Below are positions 17,370 through 26,544 of a DNA stretch of 29,231 nucleotides, in pieces. Position numbers and translations under genes: made by a program. The notes beneath the pieces were generated by a model. That model was not told the DNA's origin and did not search any database. It was given only the letters and a program-made list of their open reading frames with translations. The DNA is from Phytophthora quininea (Eukaryota > Oomycota > Peronosporomycetes > Peronosporales > Peronosporaceae). Position 1 is the first letter of the stretch, and each line of letters begins with the position of its first letter. The stretch is from the NCBI GenBank assembly GCA_011947345.1, contig JAAVTG010000202.1:1-29231 (forward strand). Direction: 5' to 3'.

Positions 17370-19677
17370 TTAAGCGATCGGAAGAGTTAATACGGTAGAA
17401 CCCCATACTGGCCCCAATGAAGAGAACGCGATCGAAAGTGCACCATTCTCTTCTGGCACCCAGAGCAAAGATTGCTGAAGCGTTTGGAGACGGCGAGTGA
17501 ATGGAGTCACCCACTGCGAGGACTCAACATACGTGAGTATCCGGGCTCCGAGGTCGCTTCGGAGAACGCCCAGTAACAGGTTTGGATGGAGTAGACGTAC
17601 TGGGGATGAACCAATCCACGGCGCATCGAATCCACACAGAACATGCAGCCAAATATCGCGTCCAAAAATGTCAGGAGCAACCGCCAGTAGAAGAAGTTCA
17701 AAGCAGGCTAGAGCTTCCGACAGCTCGTACAGTTCCAGCTCGTTGATGTCTAACACCCATCGATCTACTTGTTCAAATAGCGTCTCGCGCGATCGCGGGC
17801 AGTCCTCTCCGAATATTTTCTTCCATTTCTCCGCAACCGAAGCGCAGGACAACGGCAAGGTGGCGTGGATTGCGCGAGATATTAAATGAACCCGCACAAA
17901 GTCATCCATGAGCTGCGATTTAGTCCTCATGAGCCGAAAAAGTTTGCCTGCAAAGTGGACCTTATTCTTGTTCATTTTCCGCACAAGATCATCCGTGGTG
18001 ATGATCTCTGTTTCTGATCTGGTAGGGTCCAGATTCTTCATCATCGCTGCGAGTTCCAGCTCCCGGAGCGCTGCGGCCTCCTGGATGGCTATATCTTCAT
18101 CGAGTAGTACGAGTGACTTCGCAATAGAGGAAGGTACATCCGAGCAGACTGCCCGCCGCCTCCTCACCTCCATGAAGTTTGCATATTCATTGGAGCTGCG
18201 GACACCATCAGGTACCACAATCTCTGCCGGAGTGACGCGTAGACCCACGTCATCTCCCTCAAAATGCACTGAGTGTTCTCGCAGCTTCAGTGAAACCGTG
18301 TCGAGTTCGGACCAGTAGTTTTCCGAGTAGAAAGCACGCGGACGCGCGCATACTTGGGCGGGGATACGCTTTGCCAGTCGCTTTCGTGGGGGCGAGCTAA
18401 ATGCGGGACTCGATGTCGGATTCTGTGCTGTGCCCGACCTTCCTGAGGATGTCGATGGCGCTGCAGTCCTCGAACTCACTCCAGCATCATCAACTTCCAT
18501 CGCTGTAGTATCGTTGCTCAGTGGCCCAGTCGTCGTTGAAGCTGACTCGACCGAGCTCTGCCGACCTCTTTTACTACCGCTGACAGGTAAAGGGGAAGCC
18601 TTGATGGGTTTGTGTTGCAGAATAGACCCCCTGGTCCAAACCGTAACGCGTGGGGCGATGGTTTCGTTGGATGCAAATAGTATTGAACCGAGGAGCTCCT
18701 CGAGCTCGCGCGGAATACAAAATTCCTTCCAACACAACTTGATCACAAACTTGGCCGTCCACGACCAACGCCTCGGGACATTTCGGGGTATTGAAATAGT
18801 AGCGCACAATGCCCGAGGTGATCGATCCTGACGGAGCCCGGTATGTGAAGTTGAAATATACCGGTTGGCACTGGCTGGCAAGAAACCCATTGAACAGGTC
18901 GCTCGCGGTCTGATCGCTACGAATACCGAGCACGTCAATGTAAAACGCGTCTGAGAGAGGGTTTAACGCCTCAAAAGTGAGCGTGCGTCCCAAATACTGA
19001 CAGCGTTGGCCTGCCAAGCGCTGCTTCGCTGACTCAGAACGTAAGTAGAGCACGAGACTGTCGCGTGGTTGACGGTGCACATGTAAAATGTCGCCCGACT
19101 CGATAACCTCACAGACAGTTGTGTTGTCTTTCACTGCAGTCAACCCGAGCACAAGGGCGGGTCTAGACACTCCAAACAGGGAAGACGACACCCGAGCTTT
19201 AATGCTGAAAGGTGCATCAGTGATGGCTTCGGGTTGCGCCGCTTTCGCCGCGGCAAGAAACTCTGCTGGATCATGTTGTCCGTCCTCGTACAAGCGACGA
19301 ACAGCGGCTAGGGCTTCGGGGGTTGGAAGTAGGCCACGTGGACGCTCTCGCGACGTCAACGGCGAAATGGTTGGCTCCGCGCGGCCTGTTACGGCCTCCC
19401 GATACGATGGTAAGCGGTCCGCTGGCTGTGTCTGCGGAGGCGTCGCTGACGAGATGGGTGCACGCGTATTGTCGTGCTTGGGGGCTTGTTCCAGATGCTT
19501 GCCCGTGGCTGAGGCGCTCGGGTCGCACCTTGCTTCGCCAGTTGAGGCGTCAGCCGGAGCGGAAACCGGTTGATTCATGGTTGGGCGAGGAGAGCGATCG
19601 ATCTCCACCTCCATGTCGGAGGAGGCCTTCGTTGGGGGAGCAGGTGGCGTCGCAGAGGCAGAACTTGGAGTAGGCAT
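17370..19677 (-). CDS. LINE ORF1 protein (one frame change)
   Basis: From ATG 19677 the first part is Pro/Ser/Ala-rich and disordered. A compact region follows (LVLGLTAVKDNTTVCEVIES through LVLYLRSESAKQRLAGQRC and YLGRTLTFEALNPLSD), resembling the RNA-binding core of ORF1p-type proteins. The frame changes at the CGCGCG run 18707-18712. The first frame would stop at 18574, but the other frame continues GSILFASNETIAPRVTVWT, then a basic patch SPPRKRLAKRIP (nuclear-signal-like), then a long helical C-terminal domain ending VWGSTVLTLPIA at TAA 17370-17372. The change needs one base removed or two added, or +1 ribosomal shifting. No CCHC zinc knuckle is seen, which is usual for some LINE ORF1 proteins. 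The combined length is near 770 residues. Confidence 0.75.
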
Positions 19678-19740
19678 CTCTAGAGAGTTGGGAGAAACTG
19701 GCGCTCAATTGGTGGTGAGTACAATACCGCAAATTGAGAA

Positions 19741-19755
19741 TATATGTTTTAATCA
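19741..19755 (+). repeat. target site duplication, right copy
   Basis: Identical to 13165-13179; it adjoins the 5' end of the LINE and lies 29 nt before the ATG of the second kinase. Confidence 0.85.
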
Positions 19756-19783
19756 CCCTTTTATCCAATCGCTGAATAGCAAC

Positions 19784-21064
19784 ATGATGATGACGCGCTC
19801 ACAGTCCGAGATGGTGCGATCGAGTCGTCCCTGGCGCCTTGCGATTCCGCTGCTTAAGATGCTGGTGGTCTTCTCTGTGGTGGGGTTCTTCTTCTGGAAC
19901 GTGTCCACGATCGCTCACTTGGTGGGCGCTACGGGGCCGTCGCTGCGTTCCGAGGGTCCCCAGGCGGTGGCCAAGAACCTCCGAGACGCGTTCGCCCACG
20001 TCTTGGGCAACAGAGACGCCGAGGAGTCCTGGTGGCTGCGGCCGGAGACGTACCAGAAGAGGTACGTGACTTAAAAGGTATTTATTGAAGATATGTTATT
20101 TAACAGTATTGGTGGCAGACTGGGTGCGATTTTTCAGCGGCCGTGAAGTTGTTCAAGCCTGACGAGCTGGAGCTGAATTGTGGCAATATCCACGAGCTGG
20201 CGGTGGGGAATTCGTTGGCAAAGGCTTCTGGAGAGAAGTGTTCAAGACCAAGTGGAATGGTGCGCCAAAATAACAAAGTTATCGTGCATCTTTTTGTTTC
20301 TAATGAGGCTCTGTTTCAGGCCGGGATGTCGCTGTGAAGCGAGTAAAGGAGGAACTGCTGGATCGACCAGATATCATCCCTCGTCACGTGGAAGAGTGCG
20401 CAGCCATTTTCTCCATCCGCAACGAGCCCAACATTGTCGGGTTGGTGGGGTGGTGCAAGACGACGGTGGTGGTGGACTACATCCCTCACCAGCTGGATAC
20501 GCTGCTGTTCGAGTCCAAGGAGGAGATTACAGTTCGACGAGCACTGGAGTTAGCTCGCGATGCCGCTAGAGGCGTGGCACAACTACACACCGCTGCCGGA
20601 GGGCCGTTTGTCCACGCCGATTTACAGGCTCGTCAGTTTCTGATCGACAGCTCGGGAACTCTGAAGCTGAACGATTTTAACCGTGTCAAGTACACTGGCC
20701 CACGCATGGTGAACGGTGTGGTGACAGATGAAAAATGCACGTTCGAAACGTCGGTGGCCAAAGGCAAGTGGCGCAGTCCAGAGGAGTACCGACATCTTCC
20801 GCTGGACGAGAAGCTGGACATCTACAGTTTGTCGCTGGTACTGTGGGCACTTCGGGGGCGTGTAAAGCCCTATCGGGTGTTGGAGCGCGAGGCAGTGTAC
20901 AAGCAGGTGCCCGAAGGTCTGCGACCGCCGCTGACAGCAATGAGCGACTACCCCAGGCAATGCAAGACCTCATCGTCAGGGGCTGGGACAACGACCCAAA
21001 GAAACGCCCCACCGCAGTGGAGATGGCAGACGAGATAGAACGCATCCTGCAGGAGACCAGATAG
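19784..21064 (+). CDS. membrane-anchored atypical protein kinase, paralogue 2 (three exons, frame broken)
   Basis: Inferred exons are 19784-20061, 20119-20259 and 20320-21064, with introns of 57 nt (GTACGT...GGCAG) and 60 nt (GTGCGC...TTTCAG) in the same places as in paralogue 1. The N-terminus is longer (MMMTRSQSEM) and holds the anchor LLKMLVVFSVVGFFFWNV. Kinase motifs are GKGFWREV, VAVKRV, HADLQARQFL (catalytic Asp kept, but Lys to Gln and Asn to Gln), LNDFN and WRSPEE. It lacks the catalytic-loop Lys of paralogue 1, so activity is less certain. Frame breaks: the exon 1 junction (about 20058-20061), G4 at 20205-20208 (one G short for VGEFVGKGFWRE) and C4 at 20951-20954 (one C short for YPQAMQDLIVRGW). 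The last frame ends ILQETR at TAG 21064. The gene reads as a normal tandem copy with dropped bases rather than a dead gene, but a pseudogene cannot be excluded. Confidence 0.7.
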
Positions 21065-21085
21065 CGCTTTCAGCTGATAAATTAA

Positions 21086-21241
21086 CTCAAGGATGTTTTT
21101 TCCAACACCTTAACATTTGTCGTGGAAGTCGTCAAGGCGGATGTTCCGTGCGCATGTGGAACTAAGAGGCAGGCGTGTATCAAGAAGCCAGGATTTAAAA
21201 CCTGCTCGGCGCACAAAGCAACCCAAAGGAGGCCTCGATAG
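21086..21241 (+). other. possible small cysteine-rich coding segment
   Basis: A 51-codon frame between the second kinase and the RING array reads VVEVVKADVPCACGTKRQA, then CIKKPGFKTCSAHKATQRR, ending at TAG 21241. Four Cys and one His are spaced C-x-C-x6-C-x8-C-x2-H, like a small zinc-binding module. It begins after a stop at 21083-21085 with no ATG in frame. The ATG at 21093 would enter this frame if the T6 run had one more T. It could be a small gene, an exon or a relic. A 7-bp stem with a 6-nt loop follows at 21245-21264. The rest of 21242-21532 shows nothing else. Confidence 0.25.
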
Positions 21242-21532
21242 GTGGGGAGGCTTTATCGCCTCCCTGCGTTCTACATGAAATCAGTACAGTATGTTGATAG
21301 CACTGACAGGCAAATGACCAAACCAAGTTCCATTTGCGTTGGCCAAGAATTCTCGGTTCTTGATGTTATGCTTACCAAGGGGTCAGCTCCGAATTTCATC
21401 ATTTCTTTTCGTTCGGAATGCAGGAACTCTTTGTGCTGTTTGGCCTTGGGGGCGATCATCACCCCCGATATTGATTGCAACGAGATCATTTAGAAGAAGA
21501 GCTGTTGTGTAATATTATCCAGAGGGCTGCAG

Positions 21533-22429
21533 CTACTGACTGGTGTAGCTGAGCGGGTCCTCCTTAAAGGCGCCGAGCCACCACTGGAACGTGTGATTTT
21601 TCTCTCGGCAAGAACTCACCACGGCCGAAGGTCCGACGCGAGCTCTGCACACGGGACAGCGGAAGTGGAACAGCAGCCACTCGAAGATGCACGCGCGATG
21701 GAACGCGTGGCCACATGGGAGTACGACGGAGAAGTCGTCTCGATGGCAGTCGGCGTTATCATTCTCAACGTCCATTTCCTCGAGACAAATCGTACACTGG
21801 GCCGACTTGATTGAGTCGACGGTTGATGCATCCGAGTGGAAGCTGTCAAGAAGTTCCGCGTCGCTGCGCTTTGCCGAGTTTTGGTAGTTGTCGACAAAAA
21901 CTTGCAGCAGCGATCGCTTATCAGCGTCTTGTAGCACACCGAGGAACTCGAAAAGTCGTCTTGGCAAGTGTCGCCGCAAGTGAAGGCACTTCATGGCGCT
22001 ACCAGGCAGTAAGACGCAGCGAAGCAAGTACTGTAGCACGGTCTCGAACTTGCGCTGTCGATCTGCAATGGTACGAGACAATCGCGACAGAATCGAGAGT
22101 CGCTTTGTGGGGAAGCAGGCCCACAGGAATTCGCGGATGGCTGGACACGACCCCGAGCACTTGGCATTCCGACACGTGCAGTCATCCTCGATGGTTCTGC
22201 TGAAGGTGGCGAATTCTGAGTACTGGTAGGACAAAGTCCACGAGTTGTTGGTCGTCACGCTGGACACGGCGCAGTGATACCACACTAAGCTCTTGTCAAT
22301 GGTGGCGGACGATACGCGGGCTTGCAACGGCAGTGGCTGGCATGAGGACGCCTGGAGCATTTTGATGGCACGAGAGCTGAGTGGAGGCGCTTGGTCTGGC
22401 GGGAGGTAGATGAGAGCACCAGAATTCAT
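21533..22429 (-). CDS. PX-like/RING-H2 protein, array copy A (intact)
   Basis: The only array member with an unbroken frame: 298 residues starting MNSGALIYLP. Residues about 40-165 resemble a PX domain: WTLSYQYSEFATF (the RRYSEF strand, here without the phosphate-binding Arg), WACFPTKRL (the proline loop) and DRQRKFETVLQYLL helix through FEFLGVL. Within it, residues 84-95 form a cysteine cluster CTCRNAKCSGSC that ordinary PX domains lack. A linker LLDSFHSDASTVDS follows. The RING-H2 uses C212, C215, C239, H241, H244, C247, C258 and C261, and a conserved tail has FQWWLGAFKEDPL. RING-H2 proteins act as E3 ubiquitin ligases; PX domains bind phosphoinositides on endosomes (family knowledge). A membrane-associated E3 is inferred. 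It is most like copy B. Confidence 0.85.
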   Translation of the reverse strand: MNSGALIYLPPDQAPPLSSRAIKMLQASSCQPLPLQARVSSATIDKSLVWYHCAVSSVTTNNSWTLSYQYSEFATFSRTIEDDCTCRNAKCSGSCPAIREFLWACFPTKRLSILSRLSRTIADRQRKFETVLQYLLRCVLLPGSAMKCLHLRRHLPRRLFEFLGVLQDADKRSLLQVFVDNYQNSAKRSDAELLDSFHSDASTVDSIKSAQCTICLEEMDVENDNADCHRDDFSVVLPCGHAFHRACIFEWLLFHFRCPVCRARVGPSAVVSSCREKNHTFQWWLGAFKEDPLSYTSQ

Positions 22430-22877
22430 CGTTGCTTGAGGGCTGGGTGGTTAAACTACGAGTGGCCCATCGAGACAATAGCTGCCGAGCCCTTCTGTCT
22501 CATGCGACTCCAGGTGGGCGGCGGCGCCTGACACGAGCATTCCATTGTCGCCATTTTTCGCTTGTCAACAAGTTTGGTTTGCTGGATGCCGGAGACAGCA
22601 AATGTGCCAAAGTTTCCTGTTGCATCCTGCAGAATTTGTCGTCCCGTCGATGGTGCAGCGCAAATTGTCCTCTGTTGTCCTCTTTGGCGCTTCTGTCGGC
22701 GGTCCAGCAGCGACGTATCTCTCGTGCGAACTCAACGATTGCTAAATGGACCCCTGCATTTCCCAAGGGCGCCTTGATTTCCAGGCGCAAGCAATCGCTC
22801 ATGACAAGATGCTAAATAGTTCGAAGTAGGTTCTTACTGCGTGAAGTGCTAGCTCATCAAGCTTCTTTCTTATGCAT
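22430..22877. other. intergenic spacer between array copies A and B
   Basis: About 450 bp, serving as promoter for copy A and 3' flank of copy B. A weak initiator-like sequence on the minus strand at 22453-22465 (CCACTCGTAGTTT) precedes copy A. The short frames on both strands here have no motifs and look like chance. Confidence 0.4.
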
Positions 22878-23787
22878 TTATTGAGCAGTGGGGTGCAAAG
22901 GGTCCTCTTCAAAGTCTCCAAGCCACCATTGCACGTGGTCCTTCGGTCGGCAGTAGTTGGTCACCGCGTCGGAGCAGACCCGCACCCGGCACACGGGGCA
23001 GTGGAACTCAAACAGCAGCCACTCGAAGACGCACTCTCGGTGGAACGCGTGCTTGCACGGCAGCACAATCGGGGAGTCATCGGCATCGTCCCGGTGCGGC
23101 TCGTTCTCCGAATCGACGTCGTCTAAGCAGATCATGCACTGCGTCGAGTCTGGGACCGAGTCCACCGTCGACGCGTTCGAGTGGAAGCTGTCCAGGAGAC
23201 TCGACTCACTCGCTTGCTTCATCGCCACTTGGTAGTTGTCGACGAAAATCTGCAGCAGCGAGCGACGGTCAGCGCCATTCTCCACTCCGAGGTACTTGAA
23301 CAGATTGGTCGGCAAATTCTGACGCGCGTGGAAGCACTTCATCGCGCTGCCGGGCAGCAACACGCACCGAAGCAGGTGCATCAGCACGTTCTCAAACTTG
23401 CGCTTTCGGTCTTCGATGGTACCTGCTTTCGTCGACACGATGGCGAGCCGCTTTTGGGAAGCATGCCGCGACGTACTCGCGAACAGCTTGGCAGGAGCCG
23501 GAGCACTTGGAGTCGTGGCATGTCCACAGCTCCTCGATCTTGGTGCGGAAGTCGACGAACTCTGAATAGCGGTACGACACGCTCCAGGAATTCCTGGTCG
23601 TCAGGCTGGACAAGGTGCAGTCGTACATAACGTGGTCATTTTCCATTCTGGTCGAGGCCACATGCACCAGCAATGGCAGCTCCTGTGGCACGTATTGGCG
23701 CAGCATCTTGAGCGAGTACGTCTTGCAGCGTCTCCGCTTCTTGGCGCCAGTCACGTGCGGAGCAGGAATAAACGCGCAGAAATTCAT
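22878..23787 (-). CDS. PX-like/RING-H2 protein, array copy B (frame broken once)
   Basis: Starts MNFCAFIPAPHVTGAKKRRR at 23787. The PX-like part has KTYSLKMLRQYVPQELPLLV, SVSYRYSEFVDFRTKIEELW and the cysteine cluster CHDSKCSGSC. At 23452-23458 the frame breaks inside the conserved FPKKRL motif: C3/A4 runs should be C4/A5, so two bases are missing by comparison with copies A, C and D. The second frame continues IEDRKRKFENVLMHLLRCVL and SLLDSFHSNASTVDS, then RING-H2 CMICLDDV...LPCKHAFHRECVFEW...CPVC, then HVQWWLGDFEEDPL to the stop at 22878. It shares the LLDSFHS linker with copy A but not with C or D. Likely a functional E3-type protein if the break is a sequence error. Confidence 0.75.
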
Positions 23788-23851
23788 CGTTGCAGGGAAT
23801 TCGATGCGAGACCCGGCAGCAGCACGTCAGTCACCTCGTCCCGGAGCAGCT

Positions 23852-23865
23852 CAATTGCAGAATGG
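23852..23865 (-). promoter_or_regulatory. initiator-type element upstream of array copy B
   Basis: The minus strand reads CCATTCTGCAATTG, one of three closely similar elements placed upstream of copies B, C and D (compare 25465-25478 and 27565-27578). It lies about 65-78 nt before the ATG at 23787 and matches YCATTYYNCAWTT of the oomycete core promoter except at the last base. Confidence 0.5.
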
Positions 23866-24035
23866 AATCGTGGCTCGATCGAGCTAAAGCTGCGGCGAGT
23901 TTCTCTCGCACCGAGGAATGGCTGGGAGATTGGTTGTCCTGTTTGCTCACACGATCCGATGTTCACCGCGCCCTTCCTACGAGTTCGAGTGACGAAAAGC
24001 TGAAGCGAATATCTACTGTCTCACATCGCCCAGTT

Positions 24036-24191
24036 TTACAAAGACACGGGAGGCCCAGGTTTTAGTCCCTTGGCAAGGGCCTTGCGTCTGGTGCTGGCGT
24101 AAAGCGCATGCCATGTGTTGTGCTGGAGCTCATGCACAAGCTTGACAAAGCTGTCGAACGGAATTCGCTTGCTCACCGAGAACCGTATGGT
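24036..24191 (-). other. coding-like segment of unknown origin between copies B and C
   Basis: A 51-codon minus-strand frame reads SVSKRIPFDSFVKLVHELQH, then NTWHALYASTRRKALAKGLK, then PGPPVSL and TAA. The composition is strikingly protein-like for an intergenic region, but there is no in-frame ATG; an ATG at 24201 lies one frame off. Another minus-strand frame at about 24230-24360 reads FQACFLWVVAHYNRRSLGQT. These may be remains of one older gene or transposon. I recognise no family. The rest of 23866-24443 holds nothing else I can support. Confidence 0.25.
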
Positions 24192-24443
24192 TCACCTTCA
24201 TTTCTGAAGTTTTAGTGATGCGTCGTTATCAGGCTGCTTGGTGCCAATGAACATTCGCTTTGGTTGGACAGCAAGCCGTCTGTCCGAGGCTGCGACGATT
24301 GTAGTGTGCCACGACCCACAGGAAACACGCCTGGAAGTGTGTGCTGGCCCTCGACATGAAACACGACGGTGAGGGCGTTTTTACTTTTCCAACGATCCTT
24401 GTTTAACAAGCAGCATAAATTACGATAGAGCGCTACAAGTACT

Positions 24444-25417
24444 CTACTCCGTATCAAGCTTGAGTGGGTCCTCGGCGAAGTTGCCGAGCCACCACTGCAC
24501 GTGGTTCTTGGGCTTGCAGTAGTTGGTCTTGGCGCACGGCCCCACCTGCGCGCGGCATACTGGGCAATGGTACTGGAACGTCAGCCACTCGAACACGCAC
24601 TCGCGATGGAACTTGTGCTGGCACTGCAGTAGCACCGGAGCCTCGCCGTTCGTGGTCTGCTCACTGTCGACAACGTCGTCGAGACAGATCATGCACCGAG
24701 ACGGCGCAGTCGTTGCGACAATACTTGCTGGCGCCGACATGGACACCAGATCCGACGTCGTCGCCGACTTTTTCATGCTGCTCGACAAGCTCTTCTTCTC
24801 CAGCTGCGCCAGATCGGCCGTAGTCGCCGACTTCTTGATGCCGCGTTGGTGGTTGTCCACGTATACCTGAAGTAAGGTACGCTTGTCACTGTCGTCCTCG
24901 ACGCCCAGAAGGCGAGCAACTGCTTGGGCAGGTGCTGACGGGCGTGGAAACACTTCATAGTGCTACCGGGCAGCAGCACTGAGCGCAGCAAGTGGATCAG
25001 CACGTTGCGGAATTTGAGCTTGCGGTCCTCGACTGTGTGGGTCCATGTCGACAGGATGCCGAGCCCTTTCTTAGGGAATGTGGACTCGACGAGGTCTCGC
25101 AGCGACTGGCACGAGCCACTGCACTTGTCGTCGTGACACGTCCACTGCTCCTCCACTTTGGTGCGGAACTCAAGGAACTCCGAGTAGCGGTAGGACGCGC
25201 GCCAGGTGTTCATGGATGTCACGCTGGTGGTGGCGAAGTGGTAGACGGCGTGGCCGTCGTCCGACTTGGTCGACGTCACCTTGACACGCAGAGGCAATTC
25301 CTTGCCGGCGCATTCGCGGAGCATCTTGAGCGTGTACGTCTTGCAGTTGGGGCCGTCCATCTCGGCGTCGGCACGGGCCGGTTTCTGGTGCGGTTCCGGG
25401 ACGAAGAATCCGTTCAT
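24444..25417 (-). CDS. PX-like/RING-H2 protein, array copy C (frame broken once)
   Basis: Starts MNGFFVPEPHQKPARADAEM at 25417, with a promoter element about 50-60 nt upstream. The PX-like domain has KTYTLKMLRECAGKELPLRV, WRASYRYSEFLEFRTKVEE, the cluster CHDDKCSGSC, FPKKGLGILS and EDRKLKFRNVLIHLLRSVLL. At about 24907 the frame breaks; one added base gives LLAFLGVEDDSDKRTLLQVY. The linker carries two copies of a KKSATT motif (KKSATTADLAQLEKK and MKKSATTSDLVSM). RING-H2 follows as CMICLDDV...LQCQHKFHRECVFEW...CPVC, then the tail NHVQWWLGNFAEDPL. Closest to copy D. By domain content a probable phosphoinositide-linked E3 ligase (inference). Confidence 0.78.
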
Positions 25418-25464
25418 GGTTGGTAGTGCGTTGCGGTGTTCACTTGACTTGGCCAGTTAGTGGT

Positions 25465-25478
25465 AAATTGCAGAATGA
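25465..25478 (-). promoter_or_regulatory. oomycete initiator plus flanking element upstream of copy C
   Basis: The minus strand reads TCATTCTGCAATTT, a perfect fit to TCAYTYY-N-CAWTTT, 48-61 nt before the ATG at 25417. This is the expected position and helps fix the start codon. Confidence 0.65.
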
Positions 25479-26544
25479 CTCGATGCCACTCGGCCCAGAT
25501 CGCCGACACGACCCGCACCGCGTGGTACATGTCGGCGAAAACTGGAGCCGGCGACACGTGCGCCTATCGTGTCGGTGTAAAAAGCAAGCGAGAGTGGTGT
25601 GCTCTGTCTCATGATGATCGGGTAATGAGCTCCTTTCGAGGAGTTTGTCGTCGGTCAAAGTGATGAACGCTTGTGCGATGAATGTGATGAGGTGCACTAC
25701 TCCAGGTGCTATCATGAAACACTTGGCGTGGAGAGCTAGGAGTTTGCATCACAGGGCTCGAGGATTGTCCTGCCGCATCGCCGTCCCTTTCGGCGATCTC
25801 CAAAACGCGCAGAAGTGCAGGCGGGACACGGTGAGCTGATCACGCTGCTGATGAACGGCGATGGCAGTCGAGCGACGGCGTCGGACGGCGGTGTTGGATG
25901 AGAACTGGGTTGGACGACGTCCGCCGTGCCAATTTACCTAGCTCCAAATGCAAGCAAGCAAACAGCTTGGACTCGAGGTAGGGGACACCTGATCATGGGA
26001 TGTAATGCCATTGTTCGGTCCCGTTGGAACGATTCGCTTGCACACATCTCCGAGAAACATGCACCAATCCACAGGAAAACTTTACCATTGCACTCGAAAA
26101 TGGGGACGGATGGCTCGCTCACCTGGTCGGAATGCACGAGCCTAGCAGGAGCAAACGAGTGGTGTTGGGGTGCATCCATCACGAGTTTGTTCACGGCCGG
26201 TAGATACTGACACAGCATAGACTCGCGACCGCCGAAAGTGGAGTGCCTCGCGTAGGCAGTAAATGTCGGTGAGATCGACTGATTGTTCTGCTTGGTTTGA
26301 GCGGATACCTGACCGCGTTGACCGCATTGCTGGTGGTGGAGAACCTCCACGACCGCCGATACAAAGATGGCAACGCTGCCTACCTGTAGTGTATGCACGC
26401 TGTAAATGGCGGCCGAGATCCCAGCGGACCAAAACGCATGTGGCAGACCATGCCTTCCTTTGCGCGTCAGATAAAGCTAACAGTACTTCGAAGTAAATAT
26501 CTATGCGTTATTAAATTATTTTTTGTTAGAGATGCAATCCCCGC
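25479..26544. other. long spacer between array copies C and D
   Basis: About 1.07 kb without a gene I can support. The longest frame (minus, 25934-26398, 154 codons) has some protein-like stretches (QYLPAVNKLVMDAPQHH) but no recognisable domain, and an overlapping frame of similar quality competes with it. A/T-rich sequence at 26490-26540 is the 3' flank of copy D. Confidence 0.35.

Larger units (their letters stand above)
13180..19740 (-). mobile_element. full-length LINE (APE-type non-LTR retrotransposon), 6.56 kb
   Basis: The element is bounded by a perfect 15-bp duplication, is oriented on the minus strand and holds a 63-nt 5' leader, ORF1, ORF2 and a 3' tail of about 68 nt. The 5' end (19740 downward) begins TTCTCAATTTGCGG, which itself matches the initiator consensus, as expected if the copied RNA started at an internal or host initiator. 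The 3' end reads CAACTTCCCCC with no poly-A tail or microsatellite, unlike L1-type elements. The APE endonuclease, RT and zf-RVT-like order fits the L1/Tx1 group. Apart from apparent homopolymer drop-outs and one stop between the ORFs, both ORFs are intact, and the perfect duplication indicates a recent insertion. It sits in the short spacer between two tandem kinase genes. Confidence 0.9.

Noticed and set aside
19088..19573. 161-codon plus-strand frame
   Set aside because: Antisense to LINE ORF1, low complexity, no start context.
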